DNA of 64,000 bases from Chitinophagales bacterium (GCA_017303335.1 JAFLBK010000001.1:1121001-1185000); one strand, 5' to 3'. Positions 9,655 through 19,387 are shown, counted from the stretch's first letter. Notes: generated by a model not told the origin, from the sequence alone. Numbers and translations: made by a program.

Positions 9655-11177
9655 TACTTAACTTTTTTGAAATCGTATGAACCGAATTCGATGAAGTCGG
9701 CCACCTCCACGCCGATCGATTGTACCTTATTGCCCGCTACGGTAAAGCTCAGTTTCTTTCGTCCGTAGATGGGGTCGCTGTAGGTGCAGTAGAAATGGTT
9801 TCCGCCCAGCGCCTCGAGGGTGCCGTAACGCCCGTGGTGATGCTGGAACCGCATGATGAGTTTGTTGTTCTCCACCGTCATCGTCATCGAACCATATACA
9901 TCGTGTTTGTATTCGCCGGCGTAAGCGCTGAGGGGAAGAGCTGACTGCGGGTGCAGGTCGATGCTGTCGCGGATCTTTTTATATGCTTTGGCTTCTTCCT
10001 GTTCATTCGCCCGGTGCCGTTGCAGGTAGAGGCGGCTGTAATTGCGGTAAGGAAGCCCGAGGTAGGCGTCTTCGATCTCGTTGCGCAAGGCTTCGTAAAA
10101 ATTATTCGCGTCGGTATTGGTGAGTACGATGATACCGAGTTTGTCTTCAGGCACCAGGCATACGCTGGTAACAAAACCATTTACGCCGCCGGTATGCGCC
10201 ACGATCTTCCGGCCCGCGTATTCTTCCAGGAACCAGCCCAGGCCATACAACGCGAAATGCGCTTTGTTGAACGGGTGCCCGCCATTGCCCAGTATCGAAT
10301 GCGGTGTTCTTGTTTGTGCGATCGCCGCGGCGGGTATTACCTGTTTGCCATCCCATTTACCATTGGCCAGCAGGGCTGTCACCCATTTGCTCATATCGTT
10401 CGCGGAGGAAGCAATGCTGCCGGCGGGAGCCATATTGTCGATATTGCCGTACGGTATTTTTTGCAGCTCACCCATCACCACGGTGTGGGCGGCGGCCTTG
10501 TTGGTCGCCTGGTTGATGCCGGCGCTCAGGGCGAGGGTTCTGTCCATGCCCAGCGGGCGGAATATTTTTTCGGTGAGGTACTGATCCCAGCTGCTGCCGC
10601 TTGCTTTCTGTATCACAGCTCCGGCAACGGCAAAGGCTGAGTTGGTATAACCCCATTTGCTGCGGAAACCATATTTCGGTTTCAGTTTGCCCATCTTCTC
10701 CATCACTTCTTTTGCCGTGAGGTCCGAATCGAAATACATAAAATCGCCCTGGAAGGTTTCAAAGCCCAGGCGATGACAAAGCAGGTCGCGAAGCATGGCT
10801 TCTTTGCCTACCCAGGGGTCGTACATGGTGAAGGCGGGAAGCCATTTCTGCACTTTATCATCGAGCGTTAGTTTTTTATCGGCCTCCAGCATGGCCATGG
10901 CGGTGGCGGTAAAGGCTTTTGTATTGCTGCCGATCATGAAAAGCGTGTTCTCATCTACCGGATCGCTGCCATTCATTTCCTTAACACCGTATCCTTTCAT
11001 CAGCGCTATCTTTCCGTTCTTCACCACGCAAACCGCCACGCCGGGGATCTTCCATTCCTGGAGAGCACGGTTTACATAGATGTCGAGGCTGTCTTTAATA
11101 AAGGAAGGAAGGCTGTCGGTTTGCGCCGCGGCAGCAAGCGAAAGGGCCGTAAAGGCGCATAGTAAGAGTTTTTTCAT
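9654..11177 (-). CDS. class C beta-lactamase-like serine hydrolase with DUF3471-like tail
   Basis: 507 residues with a signal peptide ending in AAAAQ. The penicillin-binding fold motifs are present: Ser84-x-x-Lys87 (SNTK), Tyr177-Thr-Asn179 and an HTGG motif in place of the KTG box. Residues past about 400 form a second beta domain of the DUF3471 type, found in many Bacteroidota esterase/peptidase homologues. It is a periplasmic serine hydrolase; whether it acts as a D-aminopeptidase, esterase or a weak beta-lactamase cannot be decided. First gene of a coupled pair with the TMEM175 channel. An upstream TACTTTCA is a weak -7 candidate. Confidence 0.85.
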   Translation of the reverse strand: MKKLLLCAFTALSLAAAAQTDSLPSFIKDSLDIYVNRALQEWKIPGVAVCVVKNGKIALMKGYGVKEMNGSDPVDENTLFMIGSNTKAFTATAMAMLEADKKLTLDDKVQKWLPAFTMYDPWVGKEAMLRDLLCHRLGFETFQGDFMYFDSDLTAKEVMEKMGKLKPKYGFRSKWGYTNSAFAVAGAVIQKASGSSWDQYLTEKIFRPLGMDRTLALSAGINQATNKAAAHTVVMGELQKIPYGNIDNMAPAGSIASSANDMSKWVTALLANGKWDGKQVIPAAAIAQTRTPHSILGNGGHPFNKAHFALYGLGWFLEEYAGRKIVAHTGGVNGFVTSVCLVPEDKLGIIVLTNTDANNFYEALRNEIEDAYLGLPYRNYSRLYLQRHRANEQEEAKAYKKIRDSIDLHPQSALPLSAYAGEYKHDVYGSMTMTVENNKLIMRFQHHHGRYGTLEALGGNHFYCTYSDPIYGRKKLSFTVAGNKVQSIGVEVADFIEFGSYDFKKVK

Positions 11178-11212
11178 TTCGGGAGTTTGAAAATGAAAGT
11201 ACTCTTCTTTTT

Positions 11213-11986
11213 TTAATTTTTTATATCCCCGGGCTTGTGTGCGGGTTCTGTGCGCAGCAGATCCAGCTTGAAACGGTACGAAGCGTTCAGTATGTATTTG
11301 GTGAACGTGACTTCGTCGGCCGTGCTGGCGAATTCGTAGGTGGGGCGGTAGCGAACCATGAAGCTATCCAGCTCGGCGCCGTTGAGCTGGGTGATCCGTT
11401 TTACAAACACTTTACTGAACCGGTAGTTGATGAAGCGTTCCTGTTCCTGCTGTTCGAGCCGGGCTTTGAAAGCCTTGAGTCGTTTGTTGCGGCCGAAGCG
11501 GAAGAGGTTGATGATCTCGTTGATATCGGCGCCTGCGGTTCCGTCGGGCGATACGCCGGTTTTGAGCCCGGGTTTCTGGTAATCGAAATAATCGCCATAG
11601 ATGCGCCGGTTCTCGATCGAGTCTTCCTGGTAGGAGCGGGCGATCACCACCACCTCTTTCAGGGTGTTGTACTTGCTTTTTACGGGTACCTGAAGGGAAA
11701 TGTCGAACTGGTTGATATCGGCAATATCTTTTACCGGGAACTTCATCGTGGGTTTGTCGTTGTATACGAAACTCAGGGAGTCTTTCCAGGAAACGGCGAT
11801 GTGGTAGCGACCCATGGAATCGGTAACGGTTTGTGCGCCGGAGGTACTCTCTACTTTTACATTCTCCACGTAATTCCTTTTGGAAACATCGAACACAATG
11901 CCGCTGATGGTCACTTGTGCCCGGGAAGCGCCGGCGGGGCAGGTAAGCAGGAGCAGTAAAATCAGTTTGGTATATACGCTGTTCAA
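11213..11986 (-). CDS. secreted protein with CarboxypepD_reg-like domain
   Basis: 257 residues if started at TTG, the only good candidate start in frame. A signal peptide ends near ASRAQ. Residues 25-100 look like the carboxypeptidase regulatory-like (transthyretin-like) beta-sandwich: TISGIVFDVSKRNYVENVKV and then DSMGRYHIAV, as in the N termini of Bacteroidota outer-membrane receptors. The rest is charged, with no barrel, so this is not a SusC/TonB receptor. Probably a periplasmic or outer-membrane-attached protein of unknown role. A TAACTTTA element a little upstream of the start could be its -7 box. Confidence 0.65.
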   Translation of the reverse strand: MNSVYTKLILLLLLTCPAGASRAQVTISGIVFDVSKRNYVENVKVESTSGAQTVTDSMGRYHIAVSWKDSLSFVYNDKPTMKFPVKDIADINQFDISLQVPVKSKYNTLKEVVVIARSYQEDSIENRRIYGDYFDYQKPGLKTGVSPDGTAGADINEIINLFRFGRNKRLKAFKARLEQQEQERFINYRFSKVFVKRITQLNGAELDSFMVRYRPTYEFASTADEVTFTKYILNASYRFKLDLLRTEPAHKPGDIKN

Positions 11987-12050
11987 TGAACCGGTGTTGA
12001 TGGGTAAAAATAAAGTTACCGGCTTAAAGCTACGGTGATGCGTCTTTCTT

Positions 12051-12917
12051 TTAACGGTGATTTTGCTTTTGCAATAACTCGCCGATCAGTTTTGGATAAT
12101 GCTGGTGTTCGAGGGCGTGTATCTTTTGCGCCAGTGATGCCGGGCTATCATCCGGGGTCACCGGGCAGGTGGCCTGCAGGATCGTTTTACCGTGGTCGTA
12201 TTGTTCATCCACGTAATGGATGGTGATGCCGCTCTCTTTTTCGCCGGCAGCGATCACCGCTTCGTGAACATGGTTACCATACATGCCCTTGCCTCCGTAT
12301 TTGGGCAGCAGGGCCGGGTGTATATTGATGATGCGGCCGGGGTAGGCGCCTATCAGCCCGGAAGGTATCTTCCATAAAAAGCCGGCAAGCACGATGAAGT
12401 CGATACCGCTCTTTTTCAATTCGGCCAGGTAATGATCGCCGCGGAAGAAATTGTCTTTTTCGATGAGCAGGCTGGGAACCTTGAATTCCCGGGCGATGTC
12501 GAGCACACCGGCGCCGGGTTTATTACAAACAATGAGGGAAACCGCTACAGTCTCCGATCCGGCAAAATGCTCCAGGATGCGCCGGGCATTGGAACCCGCC
12601 CCGCTGGCAAAGATGGCCACCCGGTGGGGCTGTGCGCCTTTCTTACCCCGGATCTTATTCCCGATTTTCCCGATATACGACCGGAAGAACCGGAACTGTC
12701 CCAGCGGGATGCTGATGAGTAAAACACAGAGCGGCCACAGAAGCGTGACAAGGAGAATGTAAAGCACGATCCAGGCAAAACCCTTCTCGAGCCCCGTCAG
12801 CAGGAGGATCCGGCGGCCGGCATAGCCGCACAAACTGCCGCCCAGCGCAAACGTGCTGATGATCAGCAGGAGGTTGAGGCCGTTGACCTTCCAGCGGGCT
12901 TTCAGTTTGTCGAGCAT
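12051..12917 (-). CDS. purN: membrane domain (DUF6787-like) fused to phosphoribosylglycinamide formyltransferase
   Basis: 288 residues from the ATG chosen here; the frame stays open upstream but that stretch does not look coding. Residues 1-90 hold two or three membrane helices with FALGGSLCGYAGRRILLL and WPLCVLLISIPLGQFRFF, which I recall as a small Bacteroidota family (DUF6787-like). Residues 96-288 are PurN: SGAGSNARRIL for phosphate binding, and Asn198, His200 and Asp241 in INIHPALLP and YDHG, the catalytic trio of GAR transformylase in purine synthesis. The two domains are joined in one frame without a stop. A CACTTTTG element 4 bp before the ATG suggests a leaderless or nearly leaderless transcript. 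Confidence 0.85.
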   Translation of the reverse strand: MLDKLKARWKVNGLNLLLIISTFALGGSLCGYAGRRILLLTGLEKGFAWIVLYILLVTLLWPLCVLLISIPLGQFRFFRSYIGKIGNKIRGKKGAQPHRVAIFASGAGSNARRILEHFAGSETVAVSLIVCNKPGAGVLDIAREFKVPSLLIEKDNFFRGDHYLAELKKSGIDFIVLAGFLWKIPSGLIGAYPGRIINIHPALLPKYGGKGMYGNHVHEAVIAAGEKESGITIHYVDEQYDHGKTILQATCPVTPDDSPASLAQKIHALEHQHYPKLIGELLQKQNHR

Positions 12918-13072
12918 GGCGCAAAAGTGATTCAAAAAATCGTGAATCGGCACCGAAAGTGGGAAAAATGGGGGTTGTTCAGGGGGCTTACAGAAAAATG
13001 ACAATCCATTTTCCCGGCCTGCACAATCCGCTGAAAACCACGCCAGACAAGGCAAAAAAAAAATTAACAATG

Positions 13073-13105
13073 TTGATACATTATCAGCATCCTGCCTTAT
13101 TTTTG
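13073..13105 (+). promoter_or_regulatory. putative promoter of the act/cox operon
   Basis: TTG at 13073 and TATTTTTG at 13098-13105 match the Bacteroidota -33 and -7 boxes (TTTG, TAnnTTTG), with a 22-bp spacer, slightly longer than the usual 19-21. It lies 45 bp before actA and is the only good candidate in the 233-bp gap between the divergent purN and actA genes. Confidence 0.45.
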
Positions 13106-13150
13106 CAGCCGAATCAGGATATTTTTCCACATTAGCCCCGAATAACTGAT

Positions 13151-14422
13151 ATGAGTCGCTATAGAAAAATCTTCAACAGGGTATTACCCGCTATTTTCTT
13201 AGTTCTTTTCCTTTCCAATAATGTTGATTCTTATGCTGCCGATGGCAAAGCCCTTTTCAAGGCGAACTGCGCCAGCTGTCATAAGGTCAACGAAAAGTTT
13301 GCAGGTCCAGCGCTGAAAGGCTGGAAGGACCGGGTTCCCGGGGGCGACTGGATCTATAAATGGATCGCCAACCCGGCCGACCAGAAAGATCCTTATGCTA
13401 CCAAGCTAATGGCGGAATACAAGCCGACCATTATGACTCCGTTCCCTCAATTGAAGAAAGAAGAAGTCGACGCGATCCTGAAATACGTGGATGACTGGGT
13501 TCCGGATACACCGGTAACCACGCCGGGTGCTCAACCCGAAGGTTCTAACGATTCCCTGCTCTTCGGTATTCTTACCCTCGTATTAGCGCTTATCGCCTTT
13601 ATATTATTACAGGTTAACAGCAACCTGCGCAAGCTTTCCGACGAGAAAGAAGGCGTATTGCGTACCGAGCCTGTTCCTTTCTACCGCAACAAAACATACC
13701 TGATGGCCGGCATCCTGGCGCTCTTCCTGGTGGGAGGATATTACACCATCAACGGCGCCGTTGGATTGGGCCGCCAGCAAAATTACCAGCCCGAACAACC
13801 CATCTTCTACTCGCATAAAGTACACGCCGGCACCAACCAGATCAACTGCCTGTACTGCCACGGCGGTGCACAGGACAGCAAACAAGCGAGCATTCCTTCC
13901 GTGAATGTGTGTATGAACTGTCATAAGTCGATCGACAAATACGCCGGCCCGGATAAACTGATACGCGAAGACGGAACACCGGTGGATGGAACCGCCGAGA
14001 TCCAGAAACTCTACGCGTACGCGGGTTGGGATCCGACAACCAAATCATACAAACCCGACAGCAATGGCGACGGCGTACCCGATGGCGCAAGTCCGATACA
14101 GTGGGCCAAAGTGCATAACCTGCCCGACCACGTATACTTCAACCACAGCCAGCACGTGAAAGTAGGCAAGCAGCAATGTCAGACCTGCCACGGAAACATC
14201 CAGGAAATGCCGGAAGTATACCAGTTCGCCAACCTGAGCATGGGCTGGTGCGTCAACTGTCACCGCGAAACCAAGGTTGATTTCTATAATAAGGACGATG
14301 CAAGCGGTAATAAATTTTACAGCATTTACGAGAAATTCCACAACGATATTAAGAATCACAAGATGGACAGTGTTACCGTGGAAAAGATCGGCGGAACCGA
14401 GTGTCAAAAATGTCACTACTAA
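13151..14422 (+). CDS. actA: alternative complex III subunit A, hexaheme cytochrome c
   Basis: 423 residues. A signal/anchor helix is followed by a mono-heme domain with C40-A-S-C-H44, a second membrane helix around residue 140-155, a third near 185-200, and a multiheme domain with CxxCH motifs starting at Cys233, Cys254, Cys343, Cys367 and Cys418. That gives six heme-binding motifs, one more than the five classically counted for ActA. ActA passes electrons from the menaquinol-oxidising core of alternative complex III towards the oxidase. It heads the operon actABCDEF and is preceded by a promoter-like element. The extra N-terminal cytochrome domain may act as built-in electron exit to the caa3-type oxidase. 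Confidence 0.93.
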   Translation: MSRYRKIFNRVLPAIFLVLFLSNNVDSYAADGKALFKANCASCHKVNEKFAGPALKGWKDRVPGGDWIYKWIANPADQKDPYATKLMAEYKPTIMTPFPQLKKEEVDAILKYVDDWVPDTPVTTPGAQPEGSNDSLLFGILTLVLALIAFILLQVNSNLRKLSDEKEGVLRTEPVPFYRNKTYLMAGILALFLVGGYYTINGAVGLGRQQNYQPEQPIFYSHKVHAGTNQINCLYCHGGAQDSKQASIPSVNVCMNCHKSIDKYAGPDKLIREDGTPVDGTAEIQKLYAYAGWDPTTKSYKPDSNGDGVPDGASPIQWAKVHNLPDHVYFNHSQHVKVGKQQCQTCHGNIQEMPEVYQFANLSMGWCVNCHRETKVDFYNKDDASGNKFYSIYEKFHNDIKNHKMDSVTVEKIGGTECQKCHY

Positions 14423-14435
14423 AATTAATTAGCTG

Positions 14436-14541
14436 AACAGCTGATCAGGTAGTCTGCTGATGAAAGGAAACACGGATAAGGCAATAGCTTTCGACGTTAA
14501 ATAAATCAGCACATCAAGGGATCAGTTAATCGGCACATCAG
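14436..14541. repeat. phrase-repeat spacer between actA and actB
   Basis: The spacer is built from variants of one short phrase in both orientations: GCTGATC and GCTGATGA on the left, CAGCACATCA and CGGCACATCAG on the right. The same phrase forms the spacer at 59282-59387. The two halves can pair as an imperfect hairpin in the act transcript. No gene is visible in it. Confidence 0.6.
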
Positions 14542-14548
14542 ATACAAT

Positions 14549-17500
14549 ATGAGTAAGAAAAAATACTGGCAAAGTTTTGGAGAACTGAATCACACAGAAG
14601 CGTTTCAGGAATCAACCAAAAATGAATTTAAAGAGGAGCTGCTTCCTTTGGCCGACCTCGATGATAAAGGTATTTTAGATGCCAAGACTCCCCGCAGGGA
14701 TTTCCTTAAATACTTAGGCTTCAGCACCGCTGCAGCTGCCGTTGCAGCCAGTTGCGAAATGCCTGTGCGCAGGGCGGTTCCGTATCTTAAAAAGTCGGAC
14801 GACCTGGTGCCGGGTGTTGCCAACTACTACGCATCTACTTACGTCAATGGGGGCGATACGATCTCGGTTGTGGTAAAACAACGCGATGGCCGTCCCATCA
14901 AGATCGAAGGAAATGAATTGTCTTCCATCACCCGCGGTGGTACCAGCGCCAGGGCCCAGGCTTCTGTGCTCGACCTGTACGATAATACCCGCCTGCGTTA
15001 CCCGATGCAGAAAGACGGCAAGGGGTTCAAAGAAGTAACGAGTTTCGACGCGTTCGATAAACTGGTCGCCGGTTCCCTGTTAAGTACCGGCGGTAAACCC
15101 GTGGTGATCTTAACGTCTACGGTAAACTCTCCCTCAACCCTGGCGATCATCAATGAGTTCATCGCCAAATACCCCGGCAGCCGCCACGTGCAGTACGATG
15201 CAGTGAGTTACAGCGGCATGCTGCTGGCCAACGAAGCCTGCTACGGCAAAAAAGCGATCCCTTCCTATCATTTCGAAAACGCGAAAGTGATCGTGAGCCT
15301 GGGCGCCGATTTCCTGGGCACCTGGTTAAGCCCCGTGGAATTCAGCAGCCAGTATGCACAAAACAGGAAAGTGACCGGCGAGAAACCAACCCTCAGCCGC
15401 CACATTCATTTCGAAAGTACCATCAGCCTCACCGGTAGCAATGCCGATGACCGCTATACACACAAGCCATCCGAAACGGGCGCCGTTGCACTGGCGATTT
15501 TGAATCAATTGAACGGAACCGGCGCATCTTTCTCCGACAAACGACTGAATGAAGGGATCAAACTTGCCGCCGATCAACTGAAAGCGGCCGGTGGAAACGC
15601 CCTGGTGGTTTGCGGAAGCAACGACAGCAATATCCAGGTGGTTGTAAACGCCATCAATGAAGCCATCGGAGCCAATGGTAAAACGATCAACTGGGCTGTA
15701 ACATCCAATTATAAAAATGGCATCGACGCTGACATGACCAAACTGGTCGATGATATGAACGGCGGCAACATCGGGGCGCTCTTTATTTGGGGTGTGAACC
15801 CGGCGTATACGCTGGCCAACAGCAAAAAGTTCAAAGACGGACTGGGTAAAGTCATCAGTGTTTCCTTCAACGGAACCATGGATGAAACCACCGAGCTCTG
15901 CCGCTACGTGATTCCTTCTCACCACTGGCTCGAAAGCTGGGGTGATGCCGAGCCTAAATCGGGCTACTATAGCCTGATGCAGCCCACCATCAACCCGCTG
16001 TTCAAAACCCGTGCGTTCCAGACTTCGCTCATCAAATGGAGCGCTGCCGCCGGAAGCCAGATCACCGATTACGACACCTACCTGAAAACATACTGGACCA
16101 GCAAACTGGGCAGTGTGGATCTCTATAACAAAGCCCTGCAGGACGGCGTGGTGGAACCCGCTGTAATGCCTGTAGGAACCGCCACCTTCAGCAACGCCAA
16201 GGTAGCCGAAGCTACTGCCGCCATCGGCAGCATCAAATCCGGCAAGACCGAAGTGGTGCTGTACCAGAAAGTGTCCATGGGCGACGGAAGCCAGGCCAAT
16301 AACCCCTGGTTGCAGGAATTGCCCGATCCGATCAGTAAAGTAACCTGGGATAACTATGTGCTGATGAGCCCGGCGATGGCCAAAGAGTTACTCGGACTGG
16401 ATGTGATGAACCAGGAGGGAGGAAAACAAAGCGATTACGAAGTGCACCCGGAAAAACCGGTTGTAAGAGTTACGGTTAGCGGAGTGCCACCGGTAGAACT
16501 GCCGGTGATCGTACTGCCGGGCATCAATAAAGATACCATTGCCATCGCCCTGGGTTACGGCCGCGAAAGCGCCAACAAGGAAGAAACGGCGGTGAACATC
16601 GGCCGCTCTGCCAATGGCGCCGGTAAGAACGCCTTCCCGCTGGTTGGCTTCAACGGCACCAATCATTACGCGGTAAGTTGCACGGTGGAAAAAACCGGCA
16701 ATCTCTATCCGCTGGCGCAAACACAGGTTCACGGTTTCACGGAAAGCCGCCCGGTGATCTACGAAACAAACCTGGGCAGCTACAGCAGCAATCCCGAAGC
16801 CGTGCTGGAAGAAGTGACGAAGGAAAAAGAAATGCTGATGGCGGAAGGCGCAAAAGACTTCGTACGCGACGCCACCATTTACCCCGAACACGAAAAGCCG
16901 GGTATTAAATGGGGTATGAGCATCGACCTGAACACCTGTACCGGTTGCAGCGCCTGCGTGGTGGCTTGTACAGCGGAAAATAACGTAAGTGTGGTAGGTA
17001 AGATACAGGTGCAGCGTGCACATGAAATGCACTGGCTGCGTATCGACCGCTACTTCACCTTCAACGACGCCAACCACGATAACGTGGACGTGGTATTCCA
17101 GCCGATGCTTTGCCAGCACTGCGACAATGCTCCCTGCGAGAACGTTTGCCCGGTAGCGGCCACCAACCACAGCAGCGAAGGGTTGAACCAGATGACCTAC
17201 AACCGTTGCATCGGTACCCGTTATTGCGCCAACAACTGTCCGTTTAAAGTACGCCGTTTCAACTGGCTCGATTATACCGGGGCCGACAGCTTCCCGGATA
17301 ACCAGAACCCGATGATCGAAGGCAAGTACATGAACGAAAGCGTGCTGCAGATGAACGACGACCTCACCCGCATGGTACTGAACCCGGATGTGACCGTTCG
17401 TTCCCGCGGTGTGATCGAAAAATGCTCTTTCTGCGTACAACGTCTGCAGGAAAGCAAACTCAACGCGAAAAAAGCGCAGGACCCTTCCCTGGTACGCAAC

Positions 17501-17746
17501 GTGAAGACCGCCTGTATGCAGGCTTGTCCTACACACGCCATCAGCTTCGGTAATGTGAACGATAAAGAGAGTGATGTATTCAAGATCCGCAACGTGGACC
17601 AGAAGCACCGCACATTCTATGTGCTGGAGCAGCTGCACGTGCTGCCGAATGTGAGCTACCTGGCCAAGGTGCGTAACACCGACAGGCACATCGGCGTGGA
17701 AGAGGCGCATGAAGAAAAGAAAGAAGGAGCCAAAGCGCACGCATAG
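14549..17746 (+). CDS. actB: alternative complex III subunit B (molybdopterin-like plus ferredoxin domains)
   Basis: 1065 residues. A twin-arginine motif (Arg49-Arg50 in TPRRDFLKYL) lies behind a short cytoplasmic leader and is followed by an AASC lipobox-like Cys69. Residues to about 740 resemble molybdopterin oxidoreductases but, as known for ActB, are not expected to hold molybdenum. From residue 797 a ferredoxin-like part has the clusters CTGCSACVVAC, CQHCDNAPCENVC, CIGTRYCANNC, CSFC and CMQAC, enough for four Fe-S centres. These connect the quinol site in ActC/ActF to the hemes of ActA. B1 and B2 parts are fused, as usual in Bacteroidota. Confidence 0.95.
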   Translation: MSKKKYWQSFGELNHTEAFQESTKNEFKEELLPLADLDDKGILDAKTPRRDFLKYLGFSTAAAAVAASCEMPVRRAVPYLKKSDDLVPGVANYYASTYVNGGDTISVVVKQRDGRPIKIEGNELSSITRGGTSARAQASVLDLYDNTRLRYPMQKDGKGFKEVTSFDAFDKLVAGSLLSTGGKPVVILTSTVNSPSTLAIINEFIAKYPGSRHVQYDAVSYSGMLLANEACYGKKAIPSYHFENAKVIVSLGADFLGTWLSPVEFSSQYAQNRKVTGEKPTLSRHIHFESTISLTGSNADDRYTHKPSETGAVALAILNQLNGTGASFSDKRLNEGIKLAADQLKAAGGNALVVCGSNDSNIQVVVNAINEAIGANGKTINWAVTSNYKNGIDADMTKLVDDMNGGNIGALFIWGVNPAYTLANSKKFKDGLGKVISVSFNGTMDETTELCRYVIPSHHWLESWGDAEPKSGYYSLMQPTINPLFKTRAFQTSLIKWSAAAGSQITDYDTYLKTYWTSKLGSVDLYNKALQDGVVEPAVMPVGTATFSNAKVAEATAAIGSIKSGKTEVVLYQKVSMGDGSQANNPWLQELPDPISKVTWDNYVLMSPAMAKELLGLDVMNQEGGKQSDYEVHPEKPVVRVTVSGVPPVELPVIVLPGINKDTIAIALGYGRESANKEETAVNIGRSANGAGKNAFPLVGFNGTNHYAVSCTVEKTGNLYPLAQTQVHGFTESRPVIYETNLGSYSSNPEAVLEEVTKEKEMLMAEGAKDFVRDATIYPEHEKPGIKWGMSIDLNTCTGCSACVVACTAENNVSVVGKIQVQRAHEMHWLRIDRYFTFNDANHDNVDVVFQPMLCQHCDNAPCENVCPVAATNHSSEGLNQMTYNRCIGTRYCANNCPFKVRRFNWLDYTGADSFPDNQNPMIEGKYMNESVLQMNDDLTRMVLNPDVTVRSRGVIEKCSFCVQRLQESKLNAKKAQDPSLVRNVKTACMQACPTHAISFGNVNDKESDVFKIRNVDQKHRTFYVLEQLHVLPNVSYLAKVRNTDRHIGVEEAHEEKKEGAKAHA

Positions 17747-17748
17747 TA

Positions 17749-17840
17749 AACCAAAAAGTAAAATTCAAAACCAGAAAGTAAAACTCAAAACTGAAATCAA
17801 CCGCTTTTAGTTTTTGCTTTTAACTTTTGCCTTTATATTT
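17749..17840. repeat. A-rich/T-rich phrase-repeat spacer between actB and actC
   Basis: The left half repeats AAAGTAAAATTCAAAACC and AAAGTAAAACTCAAAACTG; the right half, TTTTAGTTTTTGCTTTTAAC and so on, is roughly its reverse complement. The whole could fold into one A/T-rich hairpin in the polycistronic RNA just before actC. No coding potential is seen. Confidence 0.55.
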
Positions 17841-17845
17841 TAGAT

Positions 17846-19300
17846 ATGTCATTACTGAAATACGAATCGCAACTACGGGAGCCGCTGGTAGATGGTAATA
17901 AAGATTACCACCAGGTAACGGAAGACATCATCAAGCCGATCGAAATGAAACCAAGCCGCCTCTGGTATATTGGTTTCTACATCAGCGTTGCCCTGTTATT
18001 GTTCGGGGTGTACAGTGTGTACCGCGAGGTTACCTACGGTATCGGCCAGTGGAACCTGAATAAGACCATCGGCTGGGGTTGGGATATCACCAACTTCGTA
18101 TGGTGGGTGGGTATCGGTCACGCGGGTACGCTGATCTCCGCGATCCTGCTGCTGTTCCGCCAGGGCTGGAGAACCGGTGTGAACCGTGCCGCGGAAGCGA
18201 TGACGATCTTCGCGGTAATGTGCGCCGGCCAGTTCCCGATCTGGCACATGGGCCGGGTGTGGATGGCATTCTTCGTTCTTCCGTATCCGAATACAAGGGG
18301 CCCGCTCTGGGTGAACTTCAACTCGCCCCTGTTGTGGGACGTATTCGCGATCTCAACGTATTTCACCGTATCACTGCTCTTCTGGTATTCTGGTTTGCTG
18401 CCCGACCTGGCAACCGTTCGGGATCGTGCCAGAACAAAATTCCGCAAATGGTTCTACGGTATCGCCTCCTTTGGCTGGACCGGAAGCACCAAACACTGGC
18501 AGCGCCACGAATCACTTTCACTGGTACTGGCCGGTTTGAGTACGCCCCTGGTATTGTCGGTGCATACGATCGTATCATTCGACTTCGCCACCTCGGTAGT
18601 GCCGGGATGGCATACCACCATCTTCCCGCCTTATTTCGTTGCCGGTGCGATCTTCTCCGGGTTTGCCATGGTGCAAACCCTGATGATCGTGGTACGTAAA
18701 GTACTGAACCTGCAGGATTATATCACCATCGGCCACATCGAAGCGATGAACAAAGTGATCGTCCTTACGGGCAGCATCGTAGGTTGCGCCTACCTGACCG
18801 AGCTGTTCATTGCCTGGTACGGCCAGAACCAATACGAGTGGTTCGCTTTCAAAGAGAACAGGGCCAACCTTTTCAGCCCCTATGGCTGGAGCTACTGGCT
18901 GATGATGTTCTGTAACGTGATCTCGCCGCAGTTGTTCTGGAGCCGCAAACTCCGGAGGAACATCACGGTTACTTTCTTTATGAGTATCATCGTGAACATC
19001 GGAATGTGGTTCGAACGTTTCGTGATCATCGTGACCTCGGTGTACCGCGACTTCCTGCCGTCTTCCTGGAGTACTTATTACAGTCCCACGATCTGGGAGA
19101 TCGGTTTTTACCTCGGTACGTTCGGTTTGTTCTTTACCTGCTTCTTCCTGTTCGCCAAGTACTTCCCGGTTATTGCCGTGGCCGAGATCAAATCAATACT
19201 GAAAACAAGCGGGGAAGGCTATAAGGCGAAGATGACCGAACTGGAGAAACAGGACGCGGAGAAATTCTATATCGCGGAAGTAGACCACGCTCACCACTAG
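17846..19300 (+). CDS. actC: alternative complex III subunit C, NrfD/PsrC-like quinol-binding membrane subunit
   Basis: 484 residues with about ten membrane helices in the NrfD/PsrC pattern (two four-helix bundles plus flanking helices). Motifs such as WWVGIGHAGTLISAILLL and FPIWHMGRVW are typical of ActC and lie where quinol binds in related complexes. ActC and its paralogue ActF anchor the Fe-S subunit ActB and are thought to form the proton path of the complex. Position after actB and before actD is the standard order. Confidence 0.95.
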   Translation: MSLLKYESQLREPLVDGNKDYHQVTEDIIKPIEMKPSRLWYIGFYISVALLLFGVYSVYREVTYGIGQWNLNKTIGWGWDITNFVWWVGIGHAGTLISAILLLFRQGWRTGVNRAAEAMTIFAVMCAGQFPIWHMGRVWMAFFVLPYPNTRGPLWVNFNSPLLWDVFAISTYFTVSLLFWYSGLLPDLATVRDRARTKFRKWFYGIASFGWTGSTKHWQRHESLSLVLAGLSTPLVLSVHTIVSFDFATSVVPGWHTTIFPPYFVAGAIFSGFAMVQTLMIVVRKVLNLQDYITIGHIEAMNKVIVLTGSIVGCAYLTELFIAWYGQNQYEWFAFKENRANLFSPYGWSYWLMMFCNVISPQLFWSRKLRRNITVTFFMSIIVNIGMWFERFVIIVTSVYRDFLPSSWSTYYSPTIWEIGFYLGTFGLFFTCFFLFAKYFPVIAVAEIKSILKTSGEGYKAKMTELEKQDAEKFYIAEVDHAHH

Positions 19301-19387
19301 TTCCCGCGGATCGGGGGTGCTGATGGTTGTGATGACGGGCTTATAAAATTTTTGGTTTAGACTCTTAACTTTTGAATTATATAGTAT

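Noticed and set aside
16388..17740. 450-codon minus-strand frame inside actB
   Set aside because: It mirrors the Fe-S part of ActB; residue make-up (many His, Val, Phe) is that of an antisense shadow.
14549..17746. ActB as a working molybdenum oxidoreductase
   Set aside because: Gene order actABCDEF and the ActB-type ferredoxin tail identify alternative complex III, whose B subunit is known not to bind molybdenum.
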